Shown: positions 26,307-38,198 of the stretch, one piece after another
Numbering within the stretch: position 1 is the first letter of the stretch
How the letters are laid out: every line of letters begins with the position of its first letter
Source of the DNA: Rhynchonema sp. JSB1_4
Lineage: Eukaryota; Nematoda; Chromadorea; Monhysterida; Xyalidae
Reading direction: 5' to 3'
Length of the DNA stretch: 64,000 nt
NCBI GenBank assembly: GCA_030248065.1
Contig: JASAMV010005140.1
Coordinates: 62,001 to 126,000 of the forward strand
Notes under the pieces: model-generated
What the model was told of the DNA's origin: nothing
The model's input: the letters and a program-made list of their open reading frames with translations, nothing else
Database searches by the model: none
Made by a program: the position numbers and the translations under genes

Positions 26307-27408
26307 TAGGGCGCGGCCATGCAAACGCGGGCGCGGGTCAGAAAAATATTCTATGTCCCAGACCCGCTCCGCGTTTGCATGGCCGCACTTGCGGGCGCGG
26401 GTCAAAAAAATATTCTATGTCCCAGACTCGCTCTGCGTTTGCATGGCCGCACTTGCGGGCGCGGGTTACTCGAAACATTTCTTTGGCTGGGCTTGTAGCA
26501 CGCGAAAACTACAGAATTTTAAAGCAGACGAACTATTTAGTCGCCAGGCAATCAATGCTGTTCTTTAGAGCAGTGCGTTATGCGAGCTGTTGGCTGGGAT
26601 ATCGGAACATCACACTGTAACTAAGTGCGAAAAATTGAAAATGTGCGCATCAATGTCACAATACTCTATACAACCATGGCTTATAAGTGGTGGCTCCGTT
26701 GGGTTAGAGGATAAGTGGACCGAAGTCCAAGGGTTCAGCGGCTACACATTGTTGTCATCGAAATTGCGGTTGTGCAGAAGCCGATCTAACAATGCCCCCT
26801 CGGCGTCTAACAAGCGCACGGTTGTGCAGCGGGTGGCGTTGACAGTTAATCTTGTTATAATGGGTGGATTCGGTGATCGCGCACGAACACGGGCAGACTG
26901 CGACTGCGGAAATGGGCGACCGGCAGCAAAGTCACAAACAAATGCAGCTGCTTAATAGACCACTGCGAGTCCATGTATGCGACGTAGGCTCGACGAAGCT
27001 GATTGGTTCACTTTTGCGTGCTACATTCTAGTTCCCACATCATGCACGTGCACGACCAGGCCCTTGCCACCTAAATGCAGTCAAATCAATTCACACAACC
27101 ACTTACTTCATAACTGCTTATTGCATTCAAACAAAGTCAACTAAACACAAAGTGTTCAAAGTGCGCTTCACGAGTTGGGCTACAATATAAAAAACCAGAC
27201 AAATGATTTTCTGGTGACTGGACTAAAGAATAGTTTGTCTGCTTTAAAACTCTGCAGTTTTCGCGCGCTGCAAGCCCAGCCAAAGAAATGTTTCGAGTGT
27301 CCCGCGACCCGCGCCCGCAAGTGCGGCCATGCAAACGCGGAGCGGGTCTGGGACAGAGAATATTTTTCTGACCCGCGACCCGCGCCTGCGGTGCATGGCC
27401 GCGCCCTA
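26307..27408. mobile_element. 1.1-kb terminal-inverted-repeat element, TA-flanked, non-autonomous
   Basis: The left arm (about 26309-26548) and right arm (about 27205-27406) are long inverted repeats that start GGGCGCGGCCATGCA. TA flanks both outer ends (26307-26308 and 27407-27408), as expected for a Tc1/mariner-type target duplication. The arms are very GC-rich compared with surroundings. The left arm contains a 64-bp direct duplication (first copy about 26335, second about 26399) that the right arm lacks. The centre (about 26550-27200) has no transposase-like frame, so it looks like a MITE-type derivative. Confidence 0.75.
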
Positions 27409-28222
27409 AATACTCGGCGTTTTGTAACTTTCCCACGCCTGGGCGCCGCACATGCGTGCGGGTGCGTGCCACTGTTAAGCGAAAAGTCTAAATTTCTTGT
27501 GCGCGCAAATTACTCGTATACCTGCGTGTCACCAGTGCAGCTACACTTTTTCGGAAACGGACTGCAGGATATCAAACTGCAAGACCAAACCAGAATCACG
27601 AAGAGCATCGAATCTGTTTTTGGGCGTGCATGTGCATTGTATGTTGATGTACATATGTACCCACAAACATGGAAGTACGGTTTGCAAACACTGCTGCATT
27701 TTCATTGTATATAGTACTACAGTATGTGTTTGACGCAAAATTAGTATTTTTGGCATAACTTCCCGTGGCTTGCGTGTTTGCCAAAAGATCTGTCAATGCA
27801 GAGGGATAATACATTACTGGCATCCCAAAAACACTCTTCATGATGCACAATAGTGGTTGGATGATGTGCTACTACAAGGAACGCGAAGATGTCCAGCTGC
27901 GCCAAATCAGATCCGATCTGCATCAAATACTGCACCCATCTTTGCAATTCATACCAGCCCCTTCATTGCGACCGAGTGTCAGCGGATCAGCATCAAAAAT
28001 TCAATGTAAGTTCATGCATAACCTGCTCAGGAAGCTCTGAGAGCAACGCTTTGCACACAAAGAATTTGGTACAGTCGACTCTCTCTATGGTGAACCTCCA
28101 TATAATCGCGTGAATCTCTGGTCTCTCTAGGTGAACGCCTCGCACCTCTGTATCTATAGTGAATATTTCTCTATTCTGTATGGTGAACGAAGTCGAAACG
28201 AAAAAACGAAACGAGTGGTTCT
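27409..28222. other. intergenic between two inverted-repeat elements
   Basis: No gene recognised. Short open frames lack splice support. Confidence 0.45.
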
Positions 28223-29299
28223 TTAAAGGTGCTGGTCAACAACCCATCGACTTCGTTTAATCTTGGGGGCAGTGCACCTGAATAAAGGTGGAATATCGTG
28301 TTACTCGACCCTGACTTGGGGAGTCGATTGGTTGCTTCCTGATGTTTCACGGCCGGGTTGAAGTTTGCCCCTCAGTGAAAAAATGCAAAAATTTTGCCGG
28401 GTTTCCGTGGAAAGGACAATTCGCGGCAACGTTTAATAATTTCAGAATATCAATCACCGACGTTTGTTTCATCAGTATGATATACAGCTTTGCAGGAAAC
28501 AGCTTGTATCCTGAAGGAGAAGTCATTTAGTTCCAAAAACCTGGTGTTTTTTGGTCACCGTTTTCTTCGCCGATAATTTTAAGCATCTGCGATTGACCAG
28601 CAAATGTGTTGATCGGACACAAAAATCCTCTAATTATTGTATACATAACCTGTGCTTTTGAGTTCTTTGCACCAAATACAGCTAACGCAATAATTCGGAC
28701 AACATGCGCAAGTCGGTCATTATGGGCGTGCGCGACTCCAAAAAAGACAAAACATTTTTGAGTGCTCGAATCTGCGTTGTTTTTTAGCGCGCGCGCTGAT
28801 AATGACCAACTTGCGCATGTTGTCCGAATTATTGTATTAGCTGTGTTTGGTGCATAGAACTCAAAAGCACAGGTTATGTACACAGTAATTAGAGGATTTT
28901 TGTGTCCGATCAGCACATTTGCTGGTCAATCGCAGATGCTTAAAATTATCGGCGAAGAAAACGGTGACCAAAAAACACCAGGTTTTTGGAACTAAATGTT
29001 TTCTCATTTAGGATGCAAGCTGTTTCCTGCAAAGCCGTATATCATACCGATGAAATAAATGTTTGTGCTTGATATTCTGAAATTCTTAAACGTCGCCGTG
29101 AATTGTGCTTTCCACGGGAAGCCGGCATAACTTTTGCATTTTTTCACTAAGGGGCGAACTTCAACCTGGCCGTGAAACATCAGGAAGCAACGAATCGACT
29201 CTCCAAGTCAGAGTCGAGTAACACGATATCCCACCTTTCTTAATGTGCACTGCCCCCAACATTAAGCGAGGTCGATGGGTTGTTGACCAGCAGCTTTAA
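28223..29299. mobile_element. TTAA-flanked foldback element, family 1, copy a
   Basis: The two halves are reverse complements over almost their whole length (arms of roughly 500 bp). The outer ends read AGGTGCTGGTCAACAACCC on the left and its reverse complement with small changes on the right. TTAA flanks both ends (28223-28226, 29296-29299), the target site of piggyBac-like elements. No transposase is encoded. Each arm contains CCGTGAAACATCAGG-type sequence (TGAAACATCA at 28340-28349 and 29173-29182). A second copy lies at 49006-50097. Confidence 0.8.
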
Positions 29300-30369
29300 G
29301 TATGCTGAAACGTGCTGAACAAAAATTGAGGTACCAGAGATACTACATGTGCCAAGTTGAGCCGTGCAGCCGATATAAACGAGGTACCATGGCACAAAGC
29401 ACAGCGTGAAAGTTGATGCGATTTGGAGCTATGGCTGTTGTTCAGAGCGTGAAATCTAGTCATTCATACTGATAGGCTTGTGAAATGGGTTTTTCATGTT
29501 CAATACAATCGTTACTTCACGCTCACGATGGTCATGGACCACGAGGCAAATTCACATATGGATATTCTATGTATATCGTGAACAAACTGGTGTGTCACGA
29601 CTAATTCACTATGCATACGATACTTATGAAAGATTTGAGAAGTATAGATTTCGAAAAAATAGCAGTGCACCGTGTATACCGGTTGCATAGGATCCCGTTT
29701 TATGCCAGATCTCAAACTGAGCGCAAGAAAGAACAGTGAGAATGCGCATACGTAGTTATGGCACACGTGTTAAACTACGCCATACTGCAGCTGTTACCCA
29801 CATGCTTGTGCTGTGCATTGTCATTCTGCACAATGCTGAATAAGAAACTTGAGGCAGCAAAACAATGATAAGCCAAACTTTCTCACAACGCAGCTTTTGA
29901 TTCTTGCGCTCCGTTCCAATCGGTCAAGCCCTTACTGCGCATGTGGTTTTTGTGTTGAGTATGTATGTACCTAACGTCGCGACTGACAGAATGCCAGGGC
30001 TTCTAGACGGCGACAGTGGAAAATTATATTCAGGTACATCCACAAAATGAGTGAATAGCTCATAAGCTTTCAAAATTACACTGTGCATTATGTGAATATT
30101 GCAAGACACGCTGAAACTTCCCCAATTATATATGGTGGACATCAAGTCACGTGTGTTTTGACACCATTTTGATAACACCACTCTTAACTGGAGTGTGTTA
30201 CGGCATTTGACGGTGTTATCTTTAACACCACTAGTCTTGGCGCAAAACAAGTGACTTACTACAACGTTTGCGAGACAAAACAATGTCTGGAACAAAACAT
30301 CAGAAAGCTTGGTCGATGTCAAACTTGGTAATCGGATGTGACTTACCTTGGCAGCGCGTGATTCTTGCA
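29300..30369. other. intergenic, no gene recognised
   Basis: Only short unsupported open frames on both strands. Confidence 0.45.
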
Positions 30370-30494
30370 TTAAGGATACTAAGAAATTTACTGGACCCGC
30401 TAATTTCGTCTAGCTTATAAGTTATTTTAGGTTGGGGAACATCTTCTACGCTGGACGAAATTAGTGGCGTCACTAAATTTCTTAATACCCTTAA
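30370..30494. mobile_element. 125-bp TTAA-flanked mini inverted-repeat element
   Basis: About 40-bp imperfect inverted repeats (left starts GGATACTAAGAAATTTA) are bounded by TTAA at 30370-30373 and 30491-30494. The arms include TAATTTCGTC and its complement. It is too small to code and resembles a minimal piggyBac-type MITE. Confidence 0.6.
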
Positions 30495-30728
30495 TTCAAA
30501 AACGTCACGTGACCAAGGCAGATCACATCCGATCCTATCCGATCACTAAGTTTGATGTCGCTCTTAGTGAACCCCACTTCGGGAACAAACAACGCTGTCA
30601 CAACTTTGAGCGCGCCGCCTAACAGTTCCACTAACTTCTCCCGTTTTATGAACGTTTTATTGGTCAAAATGTTTATCTTGTCAGATTCGGTGGTCCAATA
30701 CGGCTCCGCTTCGTGCAGTCGCGCTTCG

Positions 30729-33700
30729 ATGGCAACAGAAGCGAACGAGGAAGCTGTCGAGCAACAGGTGCCCTTGGTGAAACAGGCTGCCACTGGTCTT
30801 GACGAAAAGAGTCACCAACATCAAGTAGAGCTGTTGGCGGAGGAAAATGTTGAGGTTGGGACAGTGATGGAACCTTGTTTGAAACATCAATCAATCATGT
30901 CTTGCTTCAGCCAAAACTAACGACATGTCTGCTGTGGTCGGCGTTTGTATGTGTCGTCGGCGGCTCATTTCAATTTGGATTCAATACGGGAGTGGTGAAT
31001 ACCCCCGACACCGTGAGTCCCGGGTTAAAGAAAATCTTTGATAAACCTGACGTGCTTATCTTCCCCAGGTCGTACGCAGCTGGTTGTCCGATTCTCAACT
31101 GTTCATGTTCAATTCAACCATGACTGAGTCTGAGAACACGTTTGTTTGGTCCATTACGGTGTCAATTTTTAGCATTGGAGGTATGATTGGCGGTCTCTCA
31201 TCCGGTGAGTCCAGTTCGTACATCGTTAGAGAATATTTAACACAACCACTCTGGTTTTAATACCGTAACAAAGGTACATTCAATTTCAGCATGGTTCGCC
31301 GACCACTGCGGTCGTCGTGGTGGTATGATGATCAATAACGTGTTTGCCATTGCAGCCGGCCTGCTGATGAGCATAAGCAAATATGCCAACATTTATTTCC
31401 TGTTGGTATTGGGAAGACTAGTGATCGGATTCAATAGCGGTTAGCATACTGTGCCAACCATGATATGAGAATGGAGCAGATCCAAATACATCTATTCTCG
31501 AAAATAGCTTGCGCGCAAGCGTAAACGAGAATTCGACACAATGTCGAAAAATTGCATGCAGCAACACAACTACACTTCTGACAGGTCTAAACAGTAGCCT
31601 GGCTCCCATGTACCTGACGGAAATCGCCCCGCGTCAGTTTTGTGGCAAATTTGGAAGTGCACATCAGTTGATGGTGACCATGTCGATTTTGCTGTCACAA
31701 GTCCTTGGACTCAGTTTTATCATGGGCAATCAGTACTACTGGTCACTGTTGTTCGGTTAGTCTGCTAAATTTTTCTTTAAATTGCAAAATAGTTTCGATG
31801 AATTTTATTTCCGTGCAAGGCCTACCTATTCTGCCGGCGCTATTCCAACTGGCGACGTTTTGGTTTTGTCCGGAAACGCCGATATACACCGTCATGTTTC
31901 GTGGCAATACTACTCAAGCGCAGAAGGACCTGCAACGGCTTAGGGGAACCAAGAACGTGCTCACTGAGCTTAAACGGCTTCAGACAGCTGGTGAGAGAAT
32001 GCAGAATGTTCGAGAGGTAAGCAAGCCGTGTGACACGTAAAGTACCTAATGCACATTAAATTAAGTTACGGTCATATTTTTCCTAGGTTTCCTATCGCGA
32101 CATGTTCACAGAACCCACGTTGCGTTGGCCGCTAGTCATTGCCGTGATGATGATGTTTTCTCAGCAATTCAGCGGAATTAACGTGGTACGTTATTGTGTG
32201 CTGGCCTACTGCAAGAAAAGAATGACATTTATGCGAGCCTGTGGCCTTTCAGGCAATCTACTATTCCACCAATATTTTCAAGGGCGCTGGATTGACAGAG
32301 CAGGTACGACATCTCCGTGATCATCATTTTACACCGAATTAAAACTACTCACTAATTTTTAGTACGCGACTTACGCCACCCTGGGCATGGGTCTAATGAA
32401 CGTGTTGACGACAGTTGTGAGTTTGTTGGTCGTTGACCAATTCGGACGTCGACCATTGCACTTGGTTGGACTGCTCGGCATGTGGATCAGTAGCATTCTG
32501 CTGGTGCTGTCACTGACATTCAATGTAAGTTTGAGTTAGTGTGCACATGAAACAATGGCGGATCCAGCTTTCGCCCAAGGGGGGCCAAATCCCAAAGGCC
32601 ATTTTTATCTATGCAAGTCGTTTTTATCCAGTGCTTGTTTATAATTGGGCGATTTAAAGCTAAATACCAGACCAAAGGAGGGCCTAGTCCCCTGTGGCCC
32701 CCTGGATCCGCTAGTGACATGAAAGCATGCACTACACGTGACATGACCTTAACCGTAAATGCACAGAAAGACCGTACCGGCAAAAAGGTGAGGGCTAAAC
32801 GCACCTGTAGTATACGTATACTCTGGCAATTGTTTTGGGAGAAACTTTTCTGCCGCGTTGCCTGATCCGTAAAGCGCATTATGCGTGCACTGGCTACAGA
32901 AGTCACGTGACCGCTATGCCAGTGCACGCAATATGCGCTTTACGGATCAGGCAACGCGTTTGAAAAGTTTCTCCCAAAAGAATTGTCAGAGTATAATGAG
33001 ATTCAAACAGATGTCTGCCTGCTGAAACTACATACATAGATGTTCCTGCTGTTTTAGCAAATCCAACTTGTCGGTTATCTATGCATCGCCTGGGTGGTTA
33101 CGTTCGTGGCATCGTTTGCAATGGGACCAGGTAATTAAAGACCCCTATCTTATGAGGCACGATTCTTCCACGTGCGATACACAGTATGTACGGCATGCAT
33201 GCTAAAGAGCGCCAAATCTTCCAGGTTCAATTCCATGGTTCTATGCGAGTGAGATTTTTGCCGACAGTGCCAGGGGCCGGGCGAACAGTGTTGCAGTGAT
33301 GACCAACTGGTTGGCCAACTTCTGCGTCGGGTTGATATTCCTGCCTCTAAAAGTGAGCTATTTTATCAGAAAGCGTTTTTTTGTTTACTGACATACAGCA
33401 CCTATAGTCCAGCCACGAACTCATGAGACGACTTATTTTGAAGTTGACTTGAACTTGAATGGATCCAATAATGTTCCGGCTCCACGTATTTCGGAAATGA
33501 AAGAAAGAGAAACGCATAATTTTTTAAAAACACGCTCTCCACCTCGGTGCATAAATTCCCTTTTGACTCCCAAAACATTTGTGTGTTGAACGACGTTGCT
33601 GTTCGCGTAAGCACGCAACAAATTGAGGAATAATACGCGTGCCAAAAGCAACGAAACAACATGAACAAATTGAGGTCAGCCAGCTGGAACTTGTCATCAT

Positions 33701-34003
33701 CTCTCTCGGCCCAATCTCTTTCTTTTGTTTGCGAAAACCCGTGTAACCGGCGCATTTTTGAATCTGGCCAAGCAAGCTTTAAAAAGAGTCGTCTCATGAG
33801 CACGTGGCTGGACTATACGTTTATTTGCATTATGTGTTCAATCACTACAGGACGCCATCGGGCAATATTCAATGCTGTTGTTCACAATTCTGCTGTCGGT
33901 GTTCATCGTATTCACGTATAAATACGCTCCGGAAACCAAGCAACGTCGGTTAGACGAAATACACGAAGACATGTTTGACCGAGCACCATGTAAACCGTCC
34001 TGA
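30729..34003 (+). CDS. facilitative glucose transporter (GLUT/SLC2 family)
   Basis: This is a 12-span major facilitator sugar transporter of the GLUT type in the plasma membrane. Twelve exons join in exact phase: 30729-30854, 30911-31012, 31069-31204, 31290-31439, 31585-31755, 31820-32016, 32087-32185, 32253-32303, 32363-32524, 33058-33130, 33225-33352 and 33851-34003, about 515 residues. Hallmarks: GGSFQFGFNTGVVN, a glycosylation site NST in loop 1, IGGMIGG, DHCGRRGG, VLGRLVIGFNSGLNSSLAPMYLTEIAPRQFCG, GSAHQL, WFCPETPIY, SQQFSGINV-AIYYSTNIF, VVDQFGRRPLHL, GPGSIPWFYASEIF, TNWLANF and the C-terminal YAPETKQRRLDEI. The hydrophilic N-terminus has 50-odd extra residues. Introns 9 and 11 are swollen by inverted-repeat insertions. 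Closest to C. elegans fgt-1-like transporters by class. The substrate is inferred. Confidence 0.95.
32553..32716. mobile_element. 164-bp hAT-like MITE in transporter intron 9
   Basis: The terminal inverted repeats are CAATGGCGGATCCAGC and its complement ending GGATCCGCTAGTG. A perfect 8-bp target duplication ACATGAAA lies at 32545-32552 and 32717-32724. An 8-bp duplication is typical of hAT transposition. Related copies lie at 36510-36869 and 53754-54400. Confidence 0.8.
32817..32995. repeat. 180-bp near-perfect palindrome in transporter intron 9
   Basis: Arms of about 75 bp start TATACTCTGGCAATT and meet near 32900. TATA sits at each outer end, consistent with a small foldback MITE with a TA target. 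It is non-coding. Confidence 0.65.
33403..33817. mobile_element. ~415-bp MITE in transporter intron 11
   Basis: About 30-bp terminal inverted repeats (TAGTCCAGCCACG, then CATGAGACGACT) close to the edges, each with TATA outside, fit a TA target duplication. The interior has no transposase. It nearly fills the intron between the last two exons of the glucose transporter. Confidence 0.7.
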
Positions 34004-34254
34004 ACTGTTGCGACATAAACGTTGAAAAAATGAATACTGCAAGTCAGGTCACATCGCGCTACAGGTTAGCCTTCGCATTAAGCTACATGAATCACAATGC
34101 ATACATTATCCAGTATTGTGTTGTATGAACCAAGTCACCTAACATATTCAATTGTTTATCCGTTGCTCTAATGTTTTACAAAGTCAACTAAAACAGTTGA
34201 ACCGACTCATCATACTGCACATATGCAAATACAGGCTGATGCAAACAGACAGCA

Positions 34255-34612
34255 TGTACAGTACTTTTTTCTTCAACGGGGTAAAGCAATCCAGTTTCAG
34301 TTATTTTCAGTTTAAAACTGATTACCATGATTGGATGCAAGTATCGCTTTTTCTTCTTTTCTAAGATTTAAAATTGATTACATTCTGTGGTACTCGTCCA
34401 GTGCTTAAATTTGTAATTGATGGAGCGCGCTTTTAATCCGAATTCAGATTAAAAAGCTTTCAAGTCAAGTACCAAACGAGCACAAGAAAATTGTGCTCGA
34501 TTTAAATAAAAAAATACAATACCAGACTCGTATGTCGTATGTGAAGCATGGTAATCAGATTTAATCTGAAAGTAGCTGATGCTTTACCCCGTTGAAAAAC
34601 AAAATACTGTAC
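34255..34612. mobile_element. ~360-bp inverted-repeat element downstream of the transporter
   Basis: Inverted arms share CAACGGGGTAAAGCA and TGATTACCATG (left 34255-34330, right 34545-34612), with TGTACAGTA at the ends. It is AT-rich and non-coding, so probably a MITE. Confidence 0.6.
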
Positions 34613-35054
34613 GGTATGTCGTAACACATGAACACATTCCAAAACAAATCCGTTTCAATTGCCACATTTTAAGAGCACCTGCTGATACACATACAACACG
34701 AGCAGAAATGCGACTGAAACCCCTTCAATGAGGTTTTGTTTGCAGAAAGTTTGTTGATATCCCATCTGAACGGAAGAGAAACCATGAAGATAAAAAATAA
34801 TGATGTTTTTGGTCAGGCGGAAACGGTTCCGCAACCCTTGACATTAGATCACGTAGTGTTCCTAGTTGCAGGTTCAGAACGGTTCGCTAGAGCATTATTG
34901 CGATAAATGATTATGGTACCCTAGCTTAAACGTGAGTAAAAAGTTCGTGCGTTTGTTTCAGTCTTCAGTCGCGATAGTGAATGGCTGGACTGTACAGCTC
35001 CCTGAAAACCCATGGAGTTCGCACACTGAGCAATAATTTACAGTTCACTGAGGA
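34613..35054. other. intergenic, no gene recognised
   Basis: Region between the MITE and the terminal exon of the Cys-rich gene. A 61-codon plus-strand frame at 34981 overlaps the minus-strand gene and is taken as a shadow. Confidence 0.45.
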
Positions 35055-35912
35055 TTATGAACTTAAATCTGGGGCAACAAACTTGTGGTGTTGTCGCTCG
35101 CAGCATTTCACGAAAGCGAAGCCACACATGCGGGGATGTTTGATATGGTGGCGATATTTTTTGTAGAACATGTAGAAAAGACGACGACACTCCATATACG
35201 GGCAGCGATGCTCAAATATAAGAACGGCGGTGGAATACGTTAAGAAAAGAAATAGCAACTTTACGATTTCAAATAAAGAACTGACAAGACACCGAAACTG
35301 TACCAACCTTGTGACGGTACTTTTTACCAGCATAAGCACCAATCTTGCAACATTTGGCGCACTCTGGTTTGCACTTCACTGCTTCTTCGCTTTCGTTAGC
35401 TTCGCTGCTGTCGCATTCACCTTTGAAGAAACACAAAACACACCCCAAGCATCAACATCAAACGGTGTTTATAAATGACTAACTAGTGCCACTACTTCGT
35501 GTGATTTCGCGAAATAGGTCATCCGTGGCGTCTTGCAGCCCTGATTCGGGAAACACGCGTTCAATCGGGCACTGATCGTGGTCGGGTACGAAAAAATCGT
35601 TATCGTCGAGTGCACGACCGCCGTGGTACCCGCCCCGCAACGACAACACGTTGCCGTCATCGTCCAGCTGCAAGTTTAAATTTAGCTCGATTGTTGAGCA
35701 CATTTATAGCTCATGTATTGTGAAAATTCAACAGCATACCGCTACAATAACATCATCAGTTGCGTCGGCCAATGTAATGGAGAGCATGCACAGAGCTGAA
35801 ATCGAAACACTTTTCTATGCATATTTCAGTTTGTTCTGATACCAGCATCAGCAGTCACGGAAGGCAACAACCAACCAAAAACGGCGAACCCAGATTGAAC
35901 AAAAAATTTCAT
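35055..35912 (-). CDS. cysteine-rich secreted protein, unknown family
   Basis: Five exons join in exact phase: 35912-35858, 35795-35740, 35667-35484, 35420-35308 and 35210-35055 (187 residues). Exons 1-2 make a clear signal peptide (MKFFVQSGFAVFWLVVAF, ending ITLADA), split by an intron. An acidic middle follows, then a basic C-terminal half with ten or so cysteines in CxxxCxxCC, CxxxxC, MCGF and KCC clusters, many His/Lys/Arg/Tyr, and no membrane span. I do not recognise the family. The cysteine density suggests a disulfide-stabilised extracellular protein. The junction before exon 4 requires a donor GTTAGT that overlaps a TAG, so a shorter form ending at 35482 is possible if that intron is retained. 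Confidence 0.7.
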
Positions 35913-36509
35913 TGTTTAGGCGACAACGTTGCACAGTTCAACTGAAAAAGCAAAAACAAGCAAGGCCGCTCACATTAAGCGCTCATTTCCGTTACTGGCA
36001 CAGTACAGCACTGCTGCTGTGCATAAACTTATGCAGCTTCTTTGTTTTCGCTTTTTGGTGCGACTTCTTATCTGATCTGCTCGTTCATCAGACGATGTTG
36101 TTGACTTTGCTTATTTTTAAGGAGAACTGTTATAAGCGTGTTGTTGGACCACAGTCGACTCCTATGGAACTATGAAACAAAGCATTAAACATATAATAAT
36201 AGCGACGTTGGCCATGTAGAACGAGCACGAACAGAAACCATTGGACGTGCAAAGCAAATATTGTCGCGCAGCTGCGTACCGCACCCACTTCATAGTGACA
36301 CTTATACCTCTGATAATAATGACCCATGGTTCCGTTAATAGTGGAAGCCTCTATACGAATAGTCGATCTTCATTGGAACGAAAAATATGGCGGCCCGACT
36401 ATAGCACTATAAAGAGGGTAGACTGTATTTGAAGTCTGCAGTTTGCTGATCGATTGCAAGACTTTTTTAGAAATGAGCCGCCAGTAGCCATATGCTAGTG
36501 TATGTAATG

Positions 36510-36869
36510 CACTAGCGGATCCAGGGAAGCCACATGGGCCTAGTCAGGCTCAAACTGGCCCACCATTTCGGAAAAGGGAAGGAAAATAGACCCCTAGATC
36601 CTAGTATTTCACTCTAAAATACTTCAATGGCCCAAAAATAGCGCGCTTCGGGCACCAGATACACTTATCTCCGTGAAATTTGGATGTAGGGCGAGCAAAA
36701 AGGGCAACATTTTCGCGTGCATGCTCATATTTTGTGTGGTCTTTCATTTAAAATCTCCTAATTACAAACAAGCACTCGATAAAATCGATTTTTAAAAAAT
36801 CAAACATGCACTACATAAAAATGACTTTTGGGATTTAGCCCCCTTGGCCGAAAGTTAGATCCGCCACTG
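36510..36869. mobile_element. 360-bp hAT-like MITE, GGCGGATCC family
   Basis: Ends read CACTAGCGGATCCAGG and (reverse) CAGTGGCGGATC. An 8-bp near-identical flank (ATGTAATG at 36502-36509, ATGTAGTG at 36870-36877) fits a hAT-type target duplication. The interior is AT-rich and non-coding. Confidence 0.7.
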
Positions 36870-37027
36870 ATGTAGTGTAGCACATCGGGATGCAATTTTA
36901 TGTTTTTGTCAGGTGGTGATAAGACCAGCGCACTGTAGCCAACCCACTATGTACAGCAAAAAACAATATGCCGAATGAGATAGCCAATCAAGCAAATTCT
37001 GAATAGTTTCAGCGCAGCTGTAACAAT

Positions 37028-38198
37028 ATGTCCGGTAAGTCTCGTTGGGTGTCTTGGGTCAGCAGTTCAGCCACAAGCGTTCGCCACTCGTTAGATGCAA
37101 CGGATAGTGCGCGATAAACGTTTGTTTCACAGCAGATTGCGACGACACCAACCGGCTTCTTTTAATCATTTGTGTGGCTTTCGCGTCACTAGCGGTCGTA
37201 ATTGCGCTAATTACGTCATTGGCACTTGTGTCCAGGTCGGCTTCATTGTTCTTGTTTTCAGTTTGCTTATGTTCTGGCCGCAGGATGCATGTTTGTTTGG
37301 AACTTTGGATCCGTTTCCATTTATTCATTTATATTCCGATACATCCAATTACATTAGTTATTTATTGTTGCGGCGGTGGAAGCATTGGTACATAGGCAGT
37401 TAGGCTCCCGTTGGTTGAGACAGATAAAAATCCCTCAAGGCAGAAGGTTCAATCGAACCGAAAAAAATTATACCCGTCCGAAAGCCCAAGCCGCTGTAGC
37501 TACAGTCAGGGTTGGGCAAAAAACGTTTTTTTGCTCAAAAAATCGTTTTTTAAACGTTTTTTAAAACGCCCAGATGACCAAAATATGCCCCCCAAAAAAT
37601 TGGAAAACGCTCATGTTGGGAAGAAAACGTGGTTAAATGAAGTAATTCTATGTGTTCTGAGGCAAAACAAACGGGTTTCAACCCTTTTCTAGCGAGTTGT
37701 TAAGATCCCATATCAGACCCGCATCATGGGACCAACGTTGGCCGGGGTCATCATTGAAAATCAAACTCCGTATATCGACGTATCTCGACAAAGTAAAAAT
37801 TGGTCGAAAATTTTTTGAAAAAAATGGGACAAAAAAATTGATTTTCCTTGATGATCAGGGTACTTTCTCTGAAAAATCAAGGAAGTTCAGGATTAAAAAA
37901 AACGAAAAACGACCCAGGCGTTTATTTTAAACGTCGTTTTTTAAAGAAAAAAGGCCGTCGTTTTTTTGCGCAACCCTGGCTACAGTACATGTACCCAACT
38001 TGAGCTACCTGGCCAACTACAACGACGAGGGGAAGGCAACAGACTTTAGCTGTGATATCCCTAACTTTCATACACATTTTCAGAAAAATAGTTCAAAACG
38101 AACCACGCCGCCAGTCTACCAATTCTGTTTCGCCTGCCAGCACTCCAGAACCAGAAAAGAAGTACCATGACGAAGAAGCGGGTGCGGTCAAGTTCTGA
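37028..38198 (+). CDS. micro membrane protein (about 74 residues)
   Basis: Three exons join in phase: 37028-37034 (ATG TCC G, donor GTAAGT), 37133-37235 and 38084-38198. The protein has a short acidic N-terminus (CDDTNR), one strong membrane span (LLLIICVAFASLAVVIALIT) and a hydrophilic Pro/Glu-rich tail of about 40 residues ending AVKF. The minimal first exon of two codons plus one base is unusual but has a strong donor. The second intron contains a complete hAT-like MITE with a perfect target duplication. Family unknown. It resembles small single-span membrane regulators only in architecture. Confidence 0.6.
37507..37978. mobile_element. 472-bp hAT-like MITE with perfect 8-bp target duplication
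   Basis: The element begins CAGGGTTGGGCAAAAAACG and ends in the complement (GCGCAACCCTG). GCTACAGT is repeated exactly on both sides (37499-37506 and 37979-37986). CAG..CTG ends with an 8-bp duplication are the hAT pattern. The interior is T/A-run rich with no transposase. It sits in the intron of the micro membrane protein gene. Confidence 0.85.

Noticed and set aside
28527..28916. 129-codon open frame on the minus strand
   Set aside because: It lies entirely in the palindromic foldback element and mirrors its arms; no transposase motif.
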